Notes: generated by a model from the sequence alone, not told the origin. Shown: positions 1-14,432, counted from the stretch's first letter. The stretch: DNA of 64,000 nt from Xiphias gladius (GCF_016859285.1 NC_053418.1:18935329-18999328); one strand, 5' to 3'. Translations and numbers: made by a program.

Positions 1-2329
1 AATACATATTTCATAGCACAGATCCCAAGTGTCACAGATCGTTTCAATCTTTTATCACCTAACCTTTTAAAATATTCATCTAAGTCTCTCCTGGCAATTC
101 TTACCAAATCCAACAAAAATATTGACTCCCAATTTCACATTCAGTGCTGGAAGTGAGATGTTACAGAAATATGAGAAATTTGTTATTAAAGGAAGAAATA
201 TTTCCATAGAGGAAAAAAAAAAGCCAGGGCAAGGCCAGTCTCCTTTCCCATCACTCCAGCTGTTTGGTGGCCAGTTTCCTGTCCAGGAGGATCCTAACGT
301 TTACAATCTGTCTTTGCTCTTCAGACCTTACATGGGAAGTACAAGCACAGAGATCTCTCCAGTGCGTTAATCCTGGACCTGATACAGTCCTTGTGTGTAT
401 TATTCCTTTTGGTGTGGGTGAGACCAAGCTGCGCAAACCACAAGCCGACCCCTCGGCAGGAAACTGGCGTCACGTTGTGCCCTGCTCACTGAGCCACATT
501 ATATGTGATAAACACACATTCTTTTGGTATTCTACAACACGGGCGCACTGGAGTGGAGCTTTCAGAGGGTCACCGACTGATTTCAAGGGCTCATCAAGAG
601 AAAGAAGATCACTCATGTAGGAAAGTTATGGGAGATAAAGTATTAAGGATGTTTTTTCTCTAACCTCATTCCTCATTTTTACATGAAATTTGGGACGGCT
701 TCTCTCCACACACACACACATGCCCATACGGCCCTCCATCACTCTGAGGCGCTACCTCTAAACTCTTTTTACACAGGCAAACAGTGAAAACAAAGGAGCT
801 ATAAAGCCCTTTCACCTCAGAGGAGAGGAGGAGAGGAGAAAGGGGGGCCAGCAGCAAGCGGGTCATTTCCCCAAGAAAAGCCTCCACCCTCAGAGTTTAA
901 ATCACCTGGCTAATCTGTAACAGACACCAACATACACACTGTAAGAGAAGATATTTATTGTTCTTGAGGTGGAATGAGAAATTGTTGAGGTGATTGCACA
1001 GCAGGAGGGTTACAGGTACTCACAAAAAATTCTGGGGCTCTTGTGCGAGTGTGTGTGTGCTCGCGCTTGATTCAAAATCCACTGTGTGCAGATTCATATC
1101 CAGTCAGTCCCCTATGAAAGTTGATCTGGCATGCTGCTGAGCTTGAAAATATCCACTTAAAAAGACCTCAAACACCATGAACACTATCCTGAATTCTGTT
1201 CAAAAAGTCCTAACCCCTTTAAAGAAGTGATAAAGTTTATCTCACAGCTGCTCTCACTTTTCTCATTGATAGATGCGGATGTTTTTTAAATGATGATTAT
1301 GAACAAGCAACAGGACAACCACTTAATTATTCTGATGTCCTTAATCCATTTAGTCTTTCTTTAGTCCCCCTATTACACCAGCAGCAGTTCCTTGAAGCAG
1401 AACATGCTGCAGGTAAGACTCCCTGCAGTAAAACACAAAGACTGACACCTTGTCACAAAAGCCTAGAGGCGTAACAAAGCCAGACAGAAAACAGGTATTA
1501 TCTCAATGACAGGGCACGCTGGCAGGCAGGCAGGCAACCAGCTCAAACACAGAGCATCGCTGCTTCTTGGCCAGGAGTCACCGAGGATGGGGCAAACTAA
1601 GGTAATCAGAGACAACAGATAAGTGGTTAGCGGAGAGATAAGAGTTTTAGGCCGGACTGTGATTTCTGCTATGGTAAATGCTGATTACCTGCTGATAGGA
1701 CGGTGGATTGGCAGCTTGCGACTAAAGGCTTGATCTGACTGTAGCAGGGCCGGATGTGCTAATTGGCTGCCATGAGGGAAGAATGAAACCAAAGCATTAC
1801 ACCATCAGTTAATCCAACGCTAACTCTGAGGTTTGATCAAAACACTGAGGATTAGGTAAACGGAGCACTGACACTTGTTCCATGAAAAGATTAAAACAAA
1901 AAAACAAAAAAGGATGAAATCCTTCCCTCCAAACACACGCAGGCTGACCCTTGCGTAATAGGCTCAGAGAAGGTTTCAAGACAATACCCGGTGCCCTTCT
2001 TGTTTCTGAACGGATGTGTGGAGGAATATAGGAAACTTCCTGTCCATACACCTAATCAGCTGGAGGAAACATGCTGGAGTCGGAGCTGAGGGTCAGCTGG
2101 TGGCGCTGCGCCAAAGAGACATTACAGGCAAGTATTATAAATGTCGTGGAGGAAAAACAGTAATTGACTGTAAGACCGATTTATATTTTCATCAATCAGT
2201 TGGACAGTGGTGACAGTCTGGGCACTGAATTGAGCAAGAAAGGAAGGAGAGACTGTCAAGACAAATGGACCCCAGACAATTTGTGTCATTTAAAATAAAT
2301 GATAAGCCAAAGTAAAAGAATGAACAAAA

Positions 2330-2770
2330 CAAATTTCCTCATTTCACATGTAAGAAATGATAAATGGTAATTCCCATTTGTTTGTTCAGGCATGGATGGT
2401 TCCCAAATTATGAATCCTAATGACTCTGGTGATCTCCAACTCCTTCTAGTGCCACCAGGAGCATTGCATTTTTGGTTTTGACAACTATTGCATAGCTTGC
2501 CAAGAAATTAGGTACACACATTCACGTTGCCCTTTGGGATGAATCTTTAGGATGAAACTTTTGTTCTAGTGCCATCATCATTTCCAAATTTTAATTTGCT
2601 CAATACTTTGGTTTATGACTAAATATCTGAAAGGCCTAACAGATTCCCATCAGTGTCAGCTGCACTTTTTGTTTAGTGTTAAACGGTGGCATGCTTAACA
2701 AGGATGGTGAACATGGCAAACATTATATCGTCTTAGCATCATGCCTTCAGTTTCTTTTCCAAGTTAGTTT
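2330..2770. repeat. Degenerate dispersed repeat, fish type
   Basis: The stretch contains phrases I associate with a common interspersed repeat of percomorph fish: a segment about an ATTTATGACTAAATA-like core, a CCCATCAG...CAGCTGCACTTT segment, and GATGGTGAACATGGCAAACATTATA near 2704-2728. No coding potential is visible. The family assignment is from memory and the boundaries are approximate. Confidence 0.4.
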
Positions 2771-3257
2771 GTCTAACCCAGGGGTTTGATTAAAACCTGT
2801 ATGATCAGATTTCTGTCCCTGTCCAACTTTGTTTTAGTGATGTTACATCATTCCCAAATCTCAGCGATTCACAGGATCAATCAAATGTTATGATTACTAA
2901 TAGGAAAGAGGGCCAAAACCAAGAATATAAGATCCAAGAATACAGAGTATACCCCGTGTCCAGACAGGCAGTCTGGAAAGGAGAAAAAGAACCCTAGGGT
3001 GTTCCATCTAATAGTGCGGCAGCAGAACAGGGGCAAGGAACCACAAGAGGGCTCCAGGCTAGTTGGGCCCCAAACCACAACAAAGACTCCAGACTGTCAT
3101 CTAGACCCACTCTGAAAACTGAACCCCACCCACACCACGACTCCCACTCACCAACTGAGAAATAGGTAAACAGACAGAAACCTACACTTACATACACAAA
3201 TACATACCCAGGCATAAACAGACATAAACGAACACTCTGGGAAACATGTGAACATAG

Positions 3258-3260
<3 letters not shown>

Positions 3261-3333
<73 letters not shown>
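3261..3333. repeat. (CA)n microsatellite, about 73 bp
   Basis: Uninterrupted CA dinucleotides. The short ORFs of poly-Cys/Val or poly-Thr/His across it are repeat translations. Confidence 0.97.
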
Positions 3334-3334
<1 letters not shown>

Positions 3335-5689
3335 CATGAAGCTATAGCAAAACTGTCTCAAAATACAAGACAAGTGCAGATGATCAAGGTTTGTCTATCT
3401 GATTATGGCCTAAAGCAAAGAGGGCAAAGAAATAAAACAAGACTGAATTATTACAGAGCTGTAAGAGTGTAATATACAATATGAAAGACAATTGACTGCA
3501 CAAGGACAGAGAGAGAAAAATAGGTATTTTCAGCTGATTTATAGTCACACGGTGAAAATGTGATCTGCCAAAGCACCAGGTTACAAACTGCTCCTGTAAA
3601 ATGTGCATCACTAATAAAAAGGTTCACAAAGGTGCACAGTTTTTGTGCCTGGAAGATAAAATGAAACTTCCTGTGACTGTGCACAGTTATAAAGAGATAA
3701 ATGTTCTTATCAAGATAGGAGGAGACACACAGAAACCAGCAACAGTTTTAAAGTCAGTCTACTTGGGGGAAAAAAAAACAAACAAAAAAATCAGCCCTAA
3801 CAGATCTGAATATCACAGGACCTCAATTAAATGGCTGTGTTACGGCAAGCACTCGGTCACATCTGCTCCACTTGATGACAGCAGCATGTGATGAGCTGTG
3901 AAACCAGACGTATCATAGAGAAATCCCCCTGGAGGTCAGTTCTCAGTTATAGAGCATGGAAAACCTGCGCTGACAGCCAGACAGTCATAACTCAGACCCA
4001 GAGACGTAGTAATGACATTGTGAATCTCATCGACGGGCTCCCTTGTTATTAGGTGCATGAGTTTTAGTCTGCAATGTGTGAGTGGTCTAACTTCTGCTTT
4101 AAGATTAGATACAGGGGATGTTATGACAATGCATGTCCTGGAGATCATCTACACTCTACCCATGATTAAAAGTTGAGGAATGCTGGGTATGAAGTGTTGG
4201 ACACAGACCCACAAATAATGCAGCTGGTGTTGTTCCCCCACTGGAAATCCTATAATGAATAAAAGGGTGTATGTGTCACAGTCCATGGGTTAGCTTAGAA
4301 AAGCTAGGGGGAGTTGCCTGCCTCGTCACAGGCTGCAATAACAGAACAGGGAGTGTTTTTAGTACCTTGTTTTGAGGGCCCGTCTTATTTCTCAACAGGA
4401 CTCCACGTACTGAAGGAAAAACAGGCATACATACACGCAGAGAGCCAAACATAATGACAGTTCATTGATTGTTGCCCTCAGGGGCAAAGGCTATGCAATA
4501 TCAGGTTTGGTTTGTGTGGATGTAAGAGGATTTGTACACTGAAGCAAATAATTTAGTATTCGATAAAATGCATGCACTTGTAAAATGACTATTAATGACT
4601 GTAAGTTGAATATAAAGTGAATGTCAATTCTTTAATGGAAAGGTGAATAAGAGGAGAGAAAGCTGTGTCTTCGCTCCAGGGCTGCTGCACAATCTGAAAT
4701 GGAGCAATGGCTCCCTCTGCAGAGCAGAAGCAGCGACACAGCCAGATATGCCACCCTAAGAAACACAACCTAAGACCACAATATTTTGCACAGTACTTTA
4801 CTAATAAATAATTGCTACACATAAAGTGGAGTTGTGTGTCAATATCAGTTTGGTAAACTCGAATAATTGTAATCAGAAGAAAAAAGGAAAATGAAAGTTC
4901 AAGGAGGTATCACGCTCCTTTTTGTTGCCTTCTTAAACCAGACATAGCGTGAGGAGTGGAGGGAAAGACAGAGACAAAGAGAGAAAAAAAACTCATTGTT
5001 ACATATATAAATAGTCAGAATTTGAAAAAAAGAAATTCTGTTCTTTTATTTGCCATGAGGACACTTCTCCCAGACCATAACACGTTTCTTTTCGTAGAGC
5101 TCACACCAAGATGTTGCTGTTTGTAGCAAAGAATGCCTGGGTAAAATCCAAGCCACAAATCTAAACATCTGCAGAAACAATATAAGAATCTAAGGACATC
5201 TCCAGAGATGACATTAGGGAGGCCATATCTCAAACTGACAAGCATAACATCTTTAAAGGTTAAACAGCTAGGAGGGAGGAAGGAGAGGGTCTAATGAGAC
5301 AACGGTGGCCCGCTTTTTAATGTTCTCCACTTACACATCTTGGAAAAATACTAATTGTCATGTTAAAGCTCAAATTCAGAGCTGAATTCATTTTTTTGTT
5401 ATTTTTGTTGCTTTCATAAGCAGACATATGAGGTTTGTGTATTACTTGGTAAACATGATGTCATGCAAATAATTTGTCGTGCAACTGCAAACATCTCTGG
5501 GTTGGGTGGTTTTTCTGGCTGGCTAGTTATACCCTTGGGGAATTCCCTGGGCTGAGTCTGGACACATAGAGTACACAACAAATACTGATAATAAATTACA
5601 TATCGCAAATGTTATAATATGCCCTGCATTCTCTACATATAAAGGCAGCAGTACATTGGGTTATGTGATGATGTTATATTAGGATTATT

Positions 5690-5845
5690 GCAGCCCTAAA
5701 TGTTAAATTTTTATTGTTGATTCATCTATCAATTATTTTCCTTCGATCAATCGAGAAGCAATTTAGTCTATTAAACGTCAGGAAATCAAAATTTCCCTGA
5801 GCTCAATGTGACATCTACAAATGTCTTGTTTTGTCCAGCCAAAGG
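5690..5845. repeat. Dispersed repeat relic, fish type
   Basis: An AT-rich segment with ATCAATTATTTTCC, GATCAATCGAG, TCTATTAAACGTCAGGAAAT and CAAATGTCTTGTTTTGTCC in this order. The order matches a widespread non-autonomous repeat of teleost genomes as I remember it. Ends are approximate and no target duplication was identified. Confidence 0.5.
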
Positions 5846-8411
5846 TTGGACACCTCCAAAGAAAAGACGGACTTATTTTTGAATAACCCACTGCTATAAA
5901 AGGTGTGTCATATTCGGTGCGTCAGTGCAGTATACTCTGTCCTCAGTTTTGATAGAATTTTGAATTAAATACATTGAATATATTTTACAGCCTTTTGATT
6001 GTACTTAATTTGGACACTACTTTGGCTGCTTTGACTTCGTCCTGCAGGTATCACATTTTAAAGTGCTGACTGACTGTTAGTGCGGACAAATGGCGCTAAC
6101 TAGTGAAAGACCTGATAAAAATAATTGCTGAGACAGCAGGAACAACACAACGATACAACAAGATCTGACACCACACCGTCTGCCACTGGGGCCAGTAAAC
6201 AGACACATTAAAACACAGACATGCTGGCAGGGACTAGTACACTATGCAGAATGCAGGGAAGGCAGACATGCATAATAGACCCATCTGCTCTTATAAAGTC
6301 AAACACCTGCCTGGCATCATCAAAAGAGTGCAACATCATTGGTGGCGGTGCCCCTTTGCCCTCTCCTCTCCACAATAACATCCAGTGATCTCCTGGCCAG
6401 GCTGCACTGCAAAAATGTCCTTTCATCTAAGATACAGTTTTGAATTTAGACTCATTCTGCACTATTTTTTTTAATTTAAAAAAGTCAGGAATAGCAATAC
6501 AATACCTACATCCATCAACTAAACAGCTACAGTTTGTTGGTTATTACACACAGTTCTCCTATGGTGGGCAGGTGGGTGACTTAGCGTGAACTCATCACTT
6601 TGTAACTCAGTGAGACTGCACAAAATGAAACATGTAGTGCAGGAACAGACATGTACAACCCACCTATTCATCAAATACACACACATATACCTCTAAAACA
6701 TTCCTCAGTATTGATTCAATTCAAACTGCATTCCTCTGTATGAAAGAGAGGCCCTGACTCCATCTATTTCACGATGAAGTCTGATGGTTACGAGACGTAT
6801 AGGAGCACGGCATAAAAAGCCTATTTGTGCATAAAAAAAAATGAAGTAATAGAGTGGAATAGAGAAGAACAGTAGAAAAGGTGTGGCATAATGGGCCGCC
6901 ATAGACACGCCCAATGTTCTTCAGCCTTAATGCCCGTGTGGACTTGTCTCTGGTGAAGTTACAGGCTAAACTTAAAGCTACAGTGTTGTAATGGATTATC
7001 ATATAGTTTCTCTCTGCCTATCTGTGTTTTTGCTACCTTATTGTAAAATGTTGTTAATATTTTCAACTGCAGTTCACCGATGTTCAGTGTTTGGTTTGCA
7101 TATCCATACAAGATGTAAAAAAAACATTCATATCTGACATATATGCCTTTTTCAGCCAATATGGTTAAAATAAAAACAAATCAGGCCCCTTTATTTTGTT
7201 AATTCCAGAAAAGGAGGGGGCGAGGTCTGTTTTTCATTAGCCCAAATTCAGAAAGTTACACAAATGGCAGCATTTGCAACTATTTCTCAAAGTAGCTTGT
7301 TTGTCAGAGAATGGGATTCTTCCACATAGAGACAAAGCCTCTCATGTTTCTAAGCCCTCTGTGATAACACAAAGGGGGCTGACAATAAGTGTCCCGGACT
7401 ATAAATGAAACCACACATCGGAATCTGTGTTTGCATGCGTATGTTTTTTTTTTTTTTTTGTCAATGTTTAACAGAGCAGTGGGGGTTTTTTGTTAACAGG
7501 AAGAAGATATCTTTGGCATGAGACAGTCAAGTTCTGTTTTACAGTCTGTTAGTGCCAGGCTCAATAGGTTAAGTTTAAGGTCTCTGTTGGTGTGTGTATA
7601 CAGGGATGAAAAAAGAAAAAAAAAAGACTGAGAGATAAAGGGACATAGAAAAAAATCGTAATCCTCTATGACTGTCTAGAGGTAAAGACAAAGGAGGACT
7701 TCCTCTAAGTAATCTGGATCAGGAAAGTGGGTTAGGACTATAGTACATGACAAAAAAGACCCATTTTTCTGCTACATCCGGGGGCCTGAGACTCAACAAA
7801 GTGGTGTGGCCCACATTACATGGTTCTCCTGGGGAAGGGAGGTGTTGAGGTTGATAGAATAGGGAGAATGAAACAGTGGAAGGATGTGAAAGTTCACAGA
7901 AGCAGGTGAGCTAATGGTTTACCTGCAGTATGCTTCATAATGTCAAACATTTTCATTTCCTTTAACCCGGAAGAGATGACTTCATTTAAGATCTATTCTA
8001 GTTTCTTTTAAGTTTCTTTTATCTTCAGCTCTGGCTCAGTGTCATTCATATTGTCTGGGAGAGCTTCCTTTACAACAAGGGCTGAACCCAAATCCTTCTC
8101 CAGTATTACAGACTAAAAATTGAGACAAGAAGGGACTGTTCTGGGTTACTCTGATTCAAAAGCTTTATCCACTTAACTAACCACGGTGGTAACAGAATGA
8201 GACAGGTTTGATGATGCATGGAGGAAGTTTCCCATATGGAGGAGTGGGAAAGCATCCAGTGATTACGCCACCTCCACCTATCTCTCTGTCTGTCTGTTAA
8301 CCGAGTCACTGCCGGTGACAGCCTCGCTCAGGACAGCATATGCTGAGGGAACAAAGCCTGTCTATGTCTGAGAATATTCAGTCGACCTTGCTCAACTGCT
8401 TAGTCACTGTC

Positions 8412-8415
<4 letters not shown>

Positions 8416-8445
<30 letters not shown>
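8416..8445. repeat. (TG)n microsatellite, 30 bp
   Basis: Uninterrupted TG dinucleotides preceded by CTGTCTGTC, which looks like a degenerate start of the same repeat. Confidence 0.95.
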
Positions 8446-8447
<2 letters not shown>

Positions 8448-9713
8448 AAAACAAGAGTTTGACAAACTGCAGTTATCATAAATGACTAATGACAAGCTCA
8501 AAACAGCAGCTTTCATTTATAACACCGAATGTCAAAATGTATAGACAATTATGTGTGTCTCACTTGCCGTGTGCACCTATATGTGACTATATACACATCT
8601 GTTCTCTAGCTTTATTCAGAGTGAAGCCCTATAATGTGCCAGAATATGTATCTGTGATTGGGCAGGGTTCACTTGCAACATCAGCAGCAGACCCTCAGCT
8701 GTTAAACTGCACCCTGACACCAGCTGCCACAGAAAGACACAGGTTGCTAACCACATTCCAAGGCCAAAATACTTACGTGTAAGAACATAACAACGTTTTA
8801 TCTTCATAATGCCAATTTTACCATCTCTCCAAGCCAAGCATTAAATTGGTTGTCCAGCATGTCCTGTCAATGGGACTTAGATAACATAAAGCTGTGAGGA
8901 AAGTGCTGTCCTTGGGCCTGTGGAGTGGACCAGTGAAGGGTCAGCAGCACAAGAGGACATCCTGTAACTATGACACTTGAGACTTGTTTGCGTGTGTTTG
9001 TGTGTGTGTAATATAAAATAGGAAAGAAAAGAGACCTTCGAGACTTTGAGGCCCAACGGCAGGTGAACACATGTATAGTATATGAGGATCGTCAGCTGTT
9101 GTTCAGATAGCTCACTGTGAAAATTAACAAATTAGAGACTGATAGAGATTATCACTGCATAACAGCGAGGACATTATGCAAGTTACATGTGATGCAGAAA
9201 ATATGCCTATAAATAATAGCTCTATTGTGTTTAATAATAAACTAATACATAACCTTGCCTTGTTGCATAAAAAGATATAGAATGTGTTTATATGAGTTCA
9301 AGAAATAAGAATCTTCACTAATACTTTATTTGAACAATAAATCTTTGTTCTCTTTCACCAAACTTATTAGGTAAACAGTCCAGTCATTACCATGGGAACA
9401 ATAATAGGACATTGGTTGAATTTTACTCGCAGCTTTAAGAAACTGAGATTAAACAATTTTTCATTTGTGCTTGCTCTCAGAGTCTGAGTGGGAAGCAGTG
9501 CTCCACAATGACATATACACAAAGCCTGTGTAATAAAAAAAGGTTAAACATTTGCTAGTTAAAATATCCCTCGGCATACCAAGAAAGCCTCCAAGCAGAA
9601 AGCTCCAGTGGTCGAGCTTTGTTTGAGGAGAAGGATCTTAGAAGGGTTAAAGTTTTCCCTGGCATCTCCCCTGCACCCCTGCAATGTTCAAAATGCCAGA
9701 AAGCCCTGAGGCT

Positions 9714-9717
<4 letters not shown>

Positions 9718-9746
<29 letters not shown>
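9718..9746. repeat. (CA)n microsatellite, 29 bp
   Basis: Uninterrupted CA dinucleotides. Confidence 0.95.
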
Positions 9747-9912
9747 TTTTGGCGTTCACACGGATTTAAGCACTACTGGGTAGTCCCACACTAATTTGGA
9801 AGAGTGGGCTAAAAATCCCATATCATTACTCTCTCACAGAACTCTGTGTAGGCCAGTCTTGGCAAATTTTACACTGCAGTTGTTCAGGATATCTGGTAGA
9901 GTGCATCCACTC

Positions 9913-10164
9913 TTAAGAACTCCCAGGCTTCTGAGCCCCTTTCCCTGGCATTTCATGGCCCAGAACAGGGTTTGGTTTGGGGCTACAGTGCAGTGATGGC
10001 CCATTGTTCACTGGGTACACAGAGCTGCCCTGGGAGGGAGCCTTGGGGGAAGGTTTGGCATTCCTTGAAAACAACTCCTTCTCACTAGATTCATAGTCTG
10101 AGGTGCTTCCTCTTTGCTGGCAGAAGTGTCGTCCTGGCAACATCCATTTGACCTCGCTCCTTCT
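9913..10164 (-). CDS. Candidate coding exon, protein not recognised
   Basis: On the minus strand the sequence CCTCCCCACATACAG ends at 10165 and reads as a splice acceptor. The frame that follows is open for 83 codons to a TAA at 9913. The peptide begins RRSEVKWMLPGRHFCQQRGS and continues with an acidic, Ser-rich TSDYESSEKE stretch, which is less random-looking than other ORFs here. An internal donor, for example after the codons near 10010, could end the exon earlier. The acceptor is in phase 0, as is the donor of the orphan first exon at 14433, so both could belong to one leftward gene. I do not recognise the protein, and this could be a chance ORF. Confidence 0.25.
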   Translation of the reverse strand, partial: RRSEVKWMLPGRHFCQQRGSTSDYESSEKELFSRNAKPSPKAPSQGSSVYPVNNGPSLHCSPKPNPVLGHEMPGKGAQKPGSS

Positions 10165-10182
10165 CTGTATGTGGGGAGGCAA

Positions 10183-10214
<32 letters not shown>

Positions 10215-10220
10215 GCTTAC
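10183..10220. repeat. (ACTT)n tetranucleotide microsatellite
   Basis: Roughly nine ACTT units with one ACTT-to-GCTT change near the right end. It lies just upstream, in the minus-strand sense, of the candidate exon acceptor at 10165. Confidence 0.95.
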
Positions 10221-11624
10221 ATAAACATGGCGAATTTTTCTGCTAGGCCACATTAAACACTAGCAGAAGCCACACTGGGAGGCTGCTTAGAGTGCAAGGA
10301 CTACACCTGTGAACTACAATCCATATATCTAAGCGCCTGGAAAAAAACATATTAGTCAGACAATATCTCTCACTTGGATGCAATAACACCAGGAAAAAAA
10401 AGGAAAAAGCACAATTTTCCTCATACGCAAAAGATTAGACTGTGGAGAAAAACAAATACACAAGTAAACAATTCTCTAGCTGAACCAAGTTCTGATAAGA
10501 AAACACTGCATCATATTACCCAAACATTGAGATAGGAGTTGCTGCACTTTTGGTATGACCGACACACTCTTTTTCGGATGGCCAAATATACGCTGAGCAA
10601 AGGAAACACCCATAGTATCCAAAGTTTCACTAAAGCCACTAGTATGTTCAGTTTGGATACTTACTGGTGAGTTTGTGTGGATCTACAGGGTGGAGAAGGG
10701 CAGTGCATCAAAACCAACCAAACCACAGCCCAAAGCTGTTAAGCTGTTACTCAACACAAATGGCAGACTACCAGACCTTGCCATACCCTCCTGCATACTC
10801 GGAGAGAGTGTGGGTGGATGGGTGTGTCATCCTACACACATCTAACCACTTCCTGGCCTTGCATAGCTGGTGGCAGCCACAGTGGTCTGGAATAGTTGGG
10901 ACCATCCTTGATTTAAACATAAGGCAAAGTCGGAGCATTGGAAGAGAGGACATTCCATCCCCACCTCCACAATAATAACCAAACTATCTCTGGCTCCCAC
11001 TGCATGCCTTGGTGGCATCAGCTGCAACAGCAGAGCCAGTGAGGATGCAGTCAGAGCAGAGTGCAGAGACACACTTTTGGCCTTGTGGATCAGAGAGGAG
11101 GGATGTAGAAAGCAGATGTCATCTCTGCTCCCACTGAGAGCAGCGGGCAGAGAGGGGACAGGGCGACTGTGGAATGGATTTCTGGACAAATCCTGTGTGA
11201 GCATGTAATCGTTTTCTCAGTTTCTCATTCTCCTTCCACTGTCTGGCCTTATTACCCTGTCAATGTGATACGCACACAGCAGAATGATTCAGCACCAGAC
11301 TTCAGAAGATGTGGAGTCAGAGCACAGTGAGACAGACTGTCAAAACATTCCTTGATAAAGCACAGACACATGGAAACAATAAGTTGCCATGGATATATGT
11401 CTAGACTTCAAACTGGAAGCCTGGCAATATTTTAAACATTTTAATCTTTTATTTACATAACTGAATGGTGTAATTAGGCACATAGTCCAGAGAACTCCCC
11501 AAAGCCTGTTTCTTCAGTCTCTAGATTATTAATAATGGTTATTTAGTCTTACAAAATCATGCCCTTGGCTTAATTTGCCTACAGCCTTCGGGTACGATAA
11601 CACCCACACCCACACCCATATACA

Positions 11625-11715
<91 letters not shown>

Positions 11716-14432
11716 TGCTGACTATGGGTGCATTTCTACCATTTTACTCCATTCAATAGAAACTATAGTTGTCCCTTTACTGTAACGACATACACATTAA
11801 ATACGCGTCTATTGTAATTAGACAGACATGCTTCACTGCTGTGAACTTGAACTAATGTAAGAGTTTAGGTTTGATAACTGGAGCATGAAGTGACGGATCT
11901 AATCAACATCTCTTCTCTTCTAAGACGTTTTCATTACACACATACATACAAATAAATGTGTAAGTTGGCAGCACTCTTTGGGTTCAGGCAAACAAAGCAT
12001 TTGAGGCTTTTCTTCCTTTATCGGTAGTTTGAGCAGTAAGTGTTTCATTGTCTGATAACTTGTCACTGACTAACAAAAAATTCCAGAAAAACCACCGTTA
12101 CATACACACATTTACATAAGAGGCTCAAACACTGGCGGAAATGCACACAAACGTGATATCCACTGGCACAGTGAAAGCGGGTGCTTTCACACACTGAGGT
12201 AGCCTGCCTCATTGAAATGCCACAGACTGGTTCCATGGTGGGACCGAGAGAGCCCGAACACACAGATCTGGGGAAAAGTCCCAGCCTCTGAAAGAGGATT
12301 ATTAGCATTGGCAACAAAGGCAGAGACACAAATTAATCTTGTATGAGAACCAGCGGGAGAAGATTACAGAGTTAAGGAAGCAATTATTGTTGTTGTTGTG
12401 AAAAGAAGAGAAGTCTTTACCCTGATAAAGAACTAATACAGAGACTAAACAGGGGAAAGTAATATGAGTTAGGGGTGAAATTTCCATGGAGTGTGATTAA
12501 AAGATGAATGTGATCGTTCAGAATATCTCTTGCCAGTCATTTCTTAAATAACTTTTTTGATTTAATTCCCCAAAAGATTCACTAGAATAGTAGAAAGGAA
12601 CAAAAAAATGTAAATCCTAACCTGCCCCCCCCCAGAAAAAAGACTGGCCATGTGGCTTTGCTCATCTCTCTTATCACAATATCTGGTCACTTGCTTACAC
12701 TGGTCAAACACTCTGAGGAGATCATCAACTCACACCATCCGAAAGTAAACCTGAAAACACATGAGATCATTCACTTCTGTCCGAGCTACTGTCCAGATTT
12801 AACCACATTAACTCTACTGCACCTCCAGGAAACGTCTATACGCCTATACGAGCTCATGTGTCAGATATGAACTCCCGCTGCACAGACACCAGATCAGGCT
12901 TATTCTGACTGCAGATCAATACGATGGAGTGTGCTGGACTTCCCATGGGTTAGCTGTGTTTTCCTGTGACATGAATTATAAACAACTAGTAGACATAAGC
13001 TGACAAAAAGGTACGCTTGCTACAAAAACACAGACAGGGTGAAAAAGCAAGGGAGATTCAAATAGGGAAGGAGAGAGAGAGAATCAATACCCTATCTTTT
13101 CCATTTTGCACCATTAGCATTCCTTAAGTATCCTCTTACAATTGTGTCTCCCCCTCTCTCCCTCACACACACACATCCCTCTTTGTCACTTCGGTCTTAT
13201 AAAACAAAGTGACTTGTCTGAACTTCCAAAACTGTGTACATCTCAAATGTGGGTGTAGTTTTAATTTAGCAGACACAAACACCCACGAGACAAGAACAAG
13301 TTTCGGACTATATAACAAAATATCAGCAATGTAAAAGGAAACCAAAAGAATATGCATATTGCCCAGGGCGAACAGGCGAGTGCGTGATTTGGAGAGAGAG
13401 AGAAAGGAAGGTAAGTGTGATAGACAGAGGGAGGACTTTTCATAAAAACAGTTTTAAAGTGAACCGTGAGTAAAAATAATTAGAGGTTAGATTGGAAGTC
13501 GCTTCCAAGCCCGTCTGCTCTGCCGACAAATATCAAGCAGATGTTGACATGGGAGCCTTGGAGAGAGGAAGAGGGGAAACATGCAGGAACAGTACCAGTT
13601 CTAATCCAGCGATAAACATCTGAGAGGGATACACAGGCCACAGCTTTGACCTAGTTCTCAACTTTTGGTGGATGGAGTCTTTTTTTTTTTTTTTCTTTCT
13701 ATTCCCTCGAGGGTGACTGTCCCCATGCTAAAGCAGTACAAAGACATACAACTGAGCCAAGAGGTTGAAATCGTGATACACAGGAACACGAAACTTTGCA
13801 CTGATATTCAAAGTAAATGTCTGAGAACAGCTGAACGAGGTGAATTTCAAGGGAAGCAGATATTTCTGGAGAGCAGCATTTAAAAGTAGCTATGATGCAA
13901 TTCATTAAACAAATGTCAAGAAATAACCCTCAGCAGGTGCAAGCATCATAACAAAAGTATACAATACTAAACCATCTAGGAATAATAAGACATCATGGGA
14001 GATGGAACATAACATAAAGCACATTTAAGTTACTCTCATCTTCTACTGAGTGCCACAGACGCACTTTTACGTCTCTGTAGGAATATTACTGGTTGTTGTT
14101 TAGAGTCAACTAAAATGCAAAGTGGTTTTTGGAAATGCTGCAATTAAGAGCTTTATTTTGCCGATGTGAGCGCAGCAGCACAGCTCCTCGGCGCAGTTTC
14201 ATTAAAATATCACACAAAGCAAAGCCGGGTACCCACTCAAACGCCTTCAGAACCGGATTAAACGTGTGCCAAACAGATGAGTTTGTGGAGGGAGAGAAGT
14301 CAGTCAGAGGTATAAACAGAGAACCCCCCCCCCCACACACACACACACACCCCACATGTTGTCCGTGCTGTGTGCTTGTGTGTGTTTGTGGGGTGCGACG
14401 GTGATGATAACCGGCGGACAGTCAGGGTCTAC
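10221..14432. other. Stretch without a recognised gene
   Basis: No exon could be supported. ORFs up to 120 codons at 10842-11204 (minus) and 102 codons at 10667-10975 (plus) overlap each other and resemble no family I know. A CA microsatellite at 11628-11711 and several purine-rich stretches are present. If the orphan exon at 14433-14543 is real, this is its first intron. Confidence 0.55.
11628..11711. repeat. (CA)n microsatellite, about 84 bp
   Basis: Uninterrupted CA dinucleotides, preceded by the imperfect block CACCCACACCCACACCC at 11601. Confidence 0.97.

Larger units (their letters stand above)
1..9912. other. Intergenic or intronic DNA without a recognised gene
   Basis: I see no exon with both convincing splice borders and a recognisable protein in this stretch. 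All ORFs are short and look like chance. It holds CA/TG microsatellites and two dispersed repeat relics, which are listed separately. Because an orphan first exon at 14433-14543 is transcribed leftward, part of this stretch could be intron of that gene. That is inference only. Confidence 0.6.

Noticed and set aside
10183..10220. ACTT tandem units considered as a CRISPR-like or regulatory array
   Set aside because: No spacers; an ordinary tetranucleotide microsatellite in vertebrate DNA.
10667..11204. Overlapping 102- and 120-codon ORFs on opposite strands
   Set aside because: Mutually overlapping, no family resemblance, no paired splice sites.
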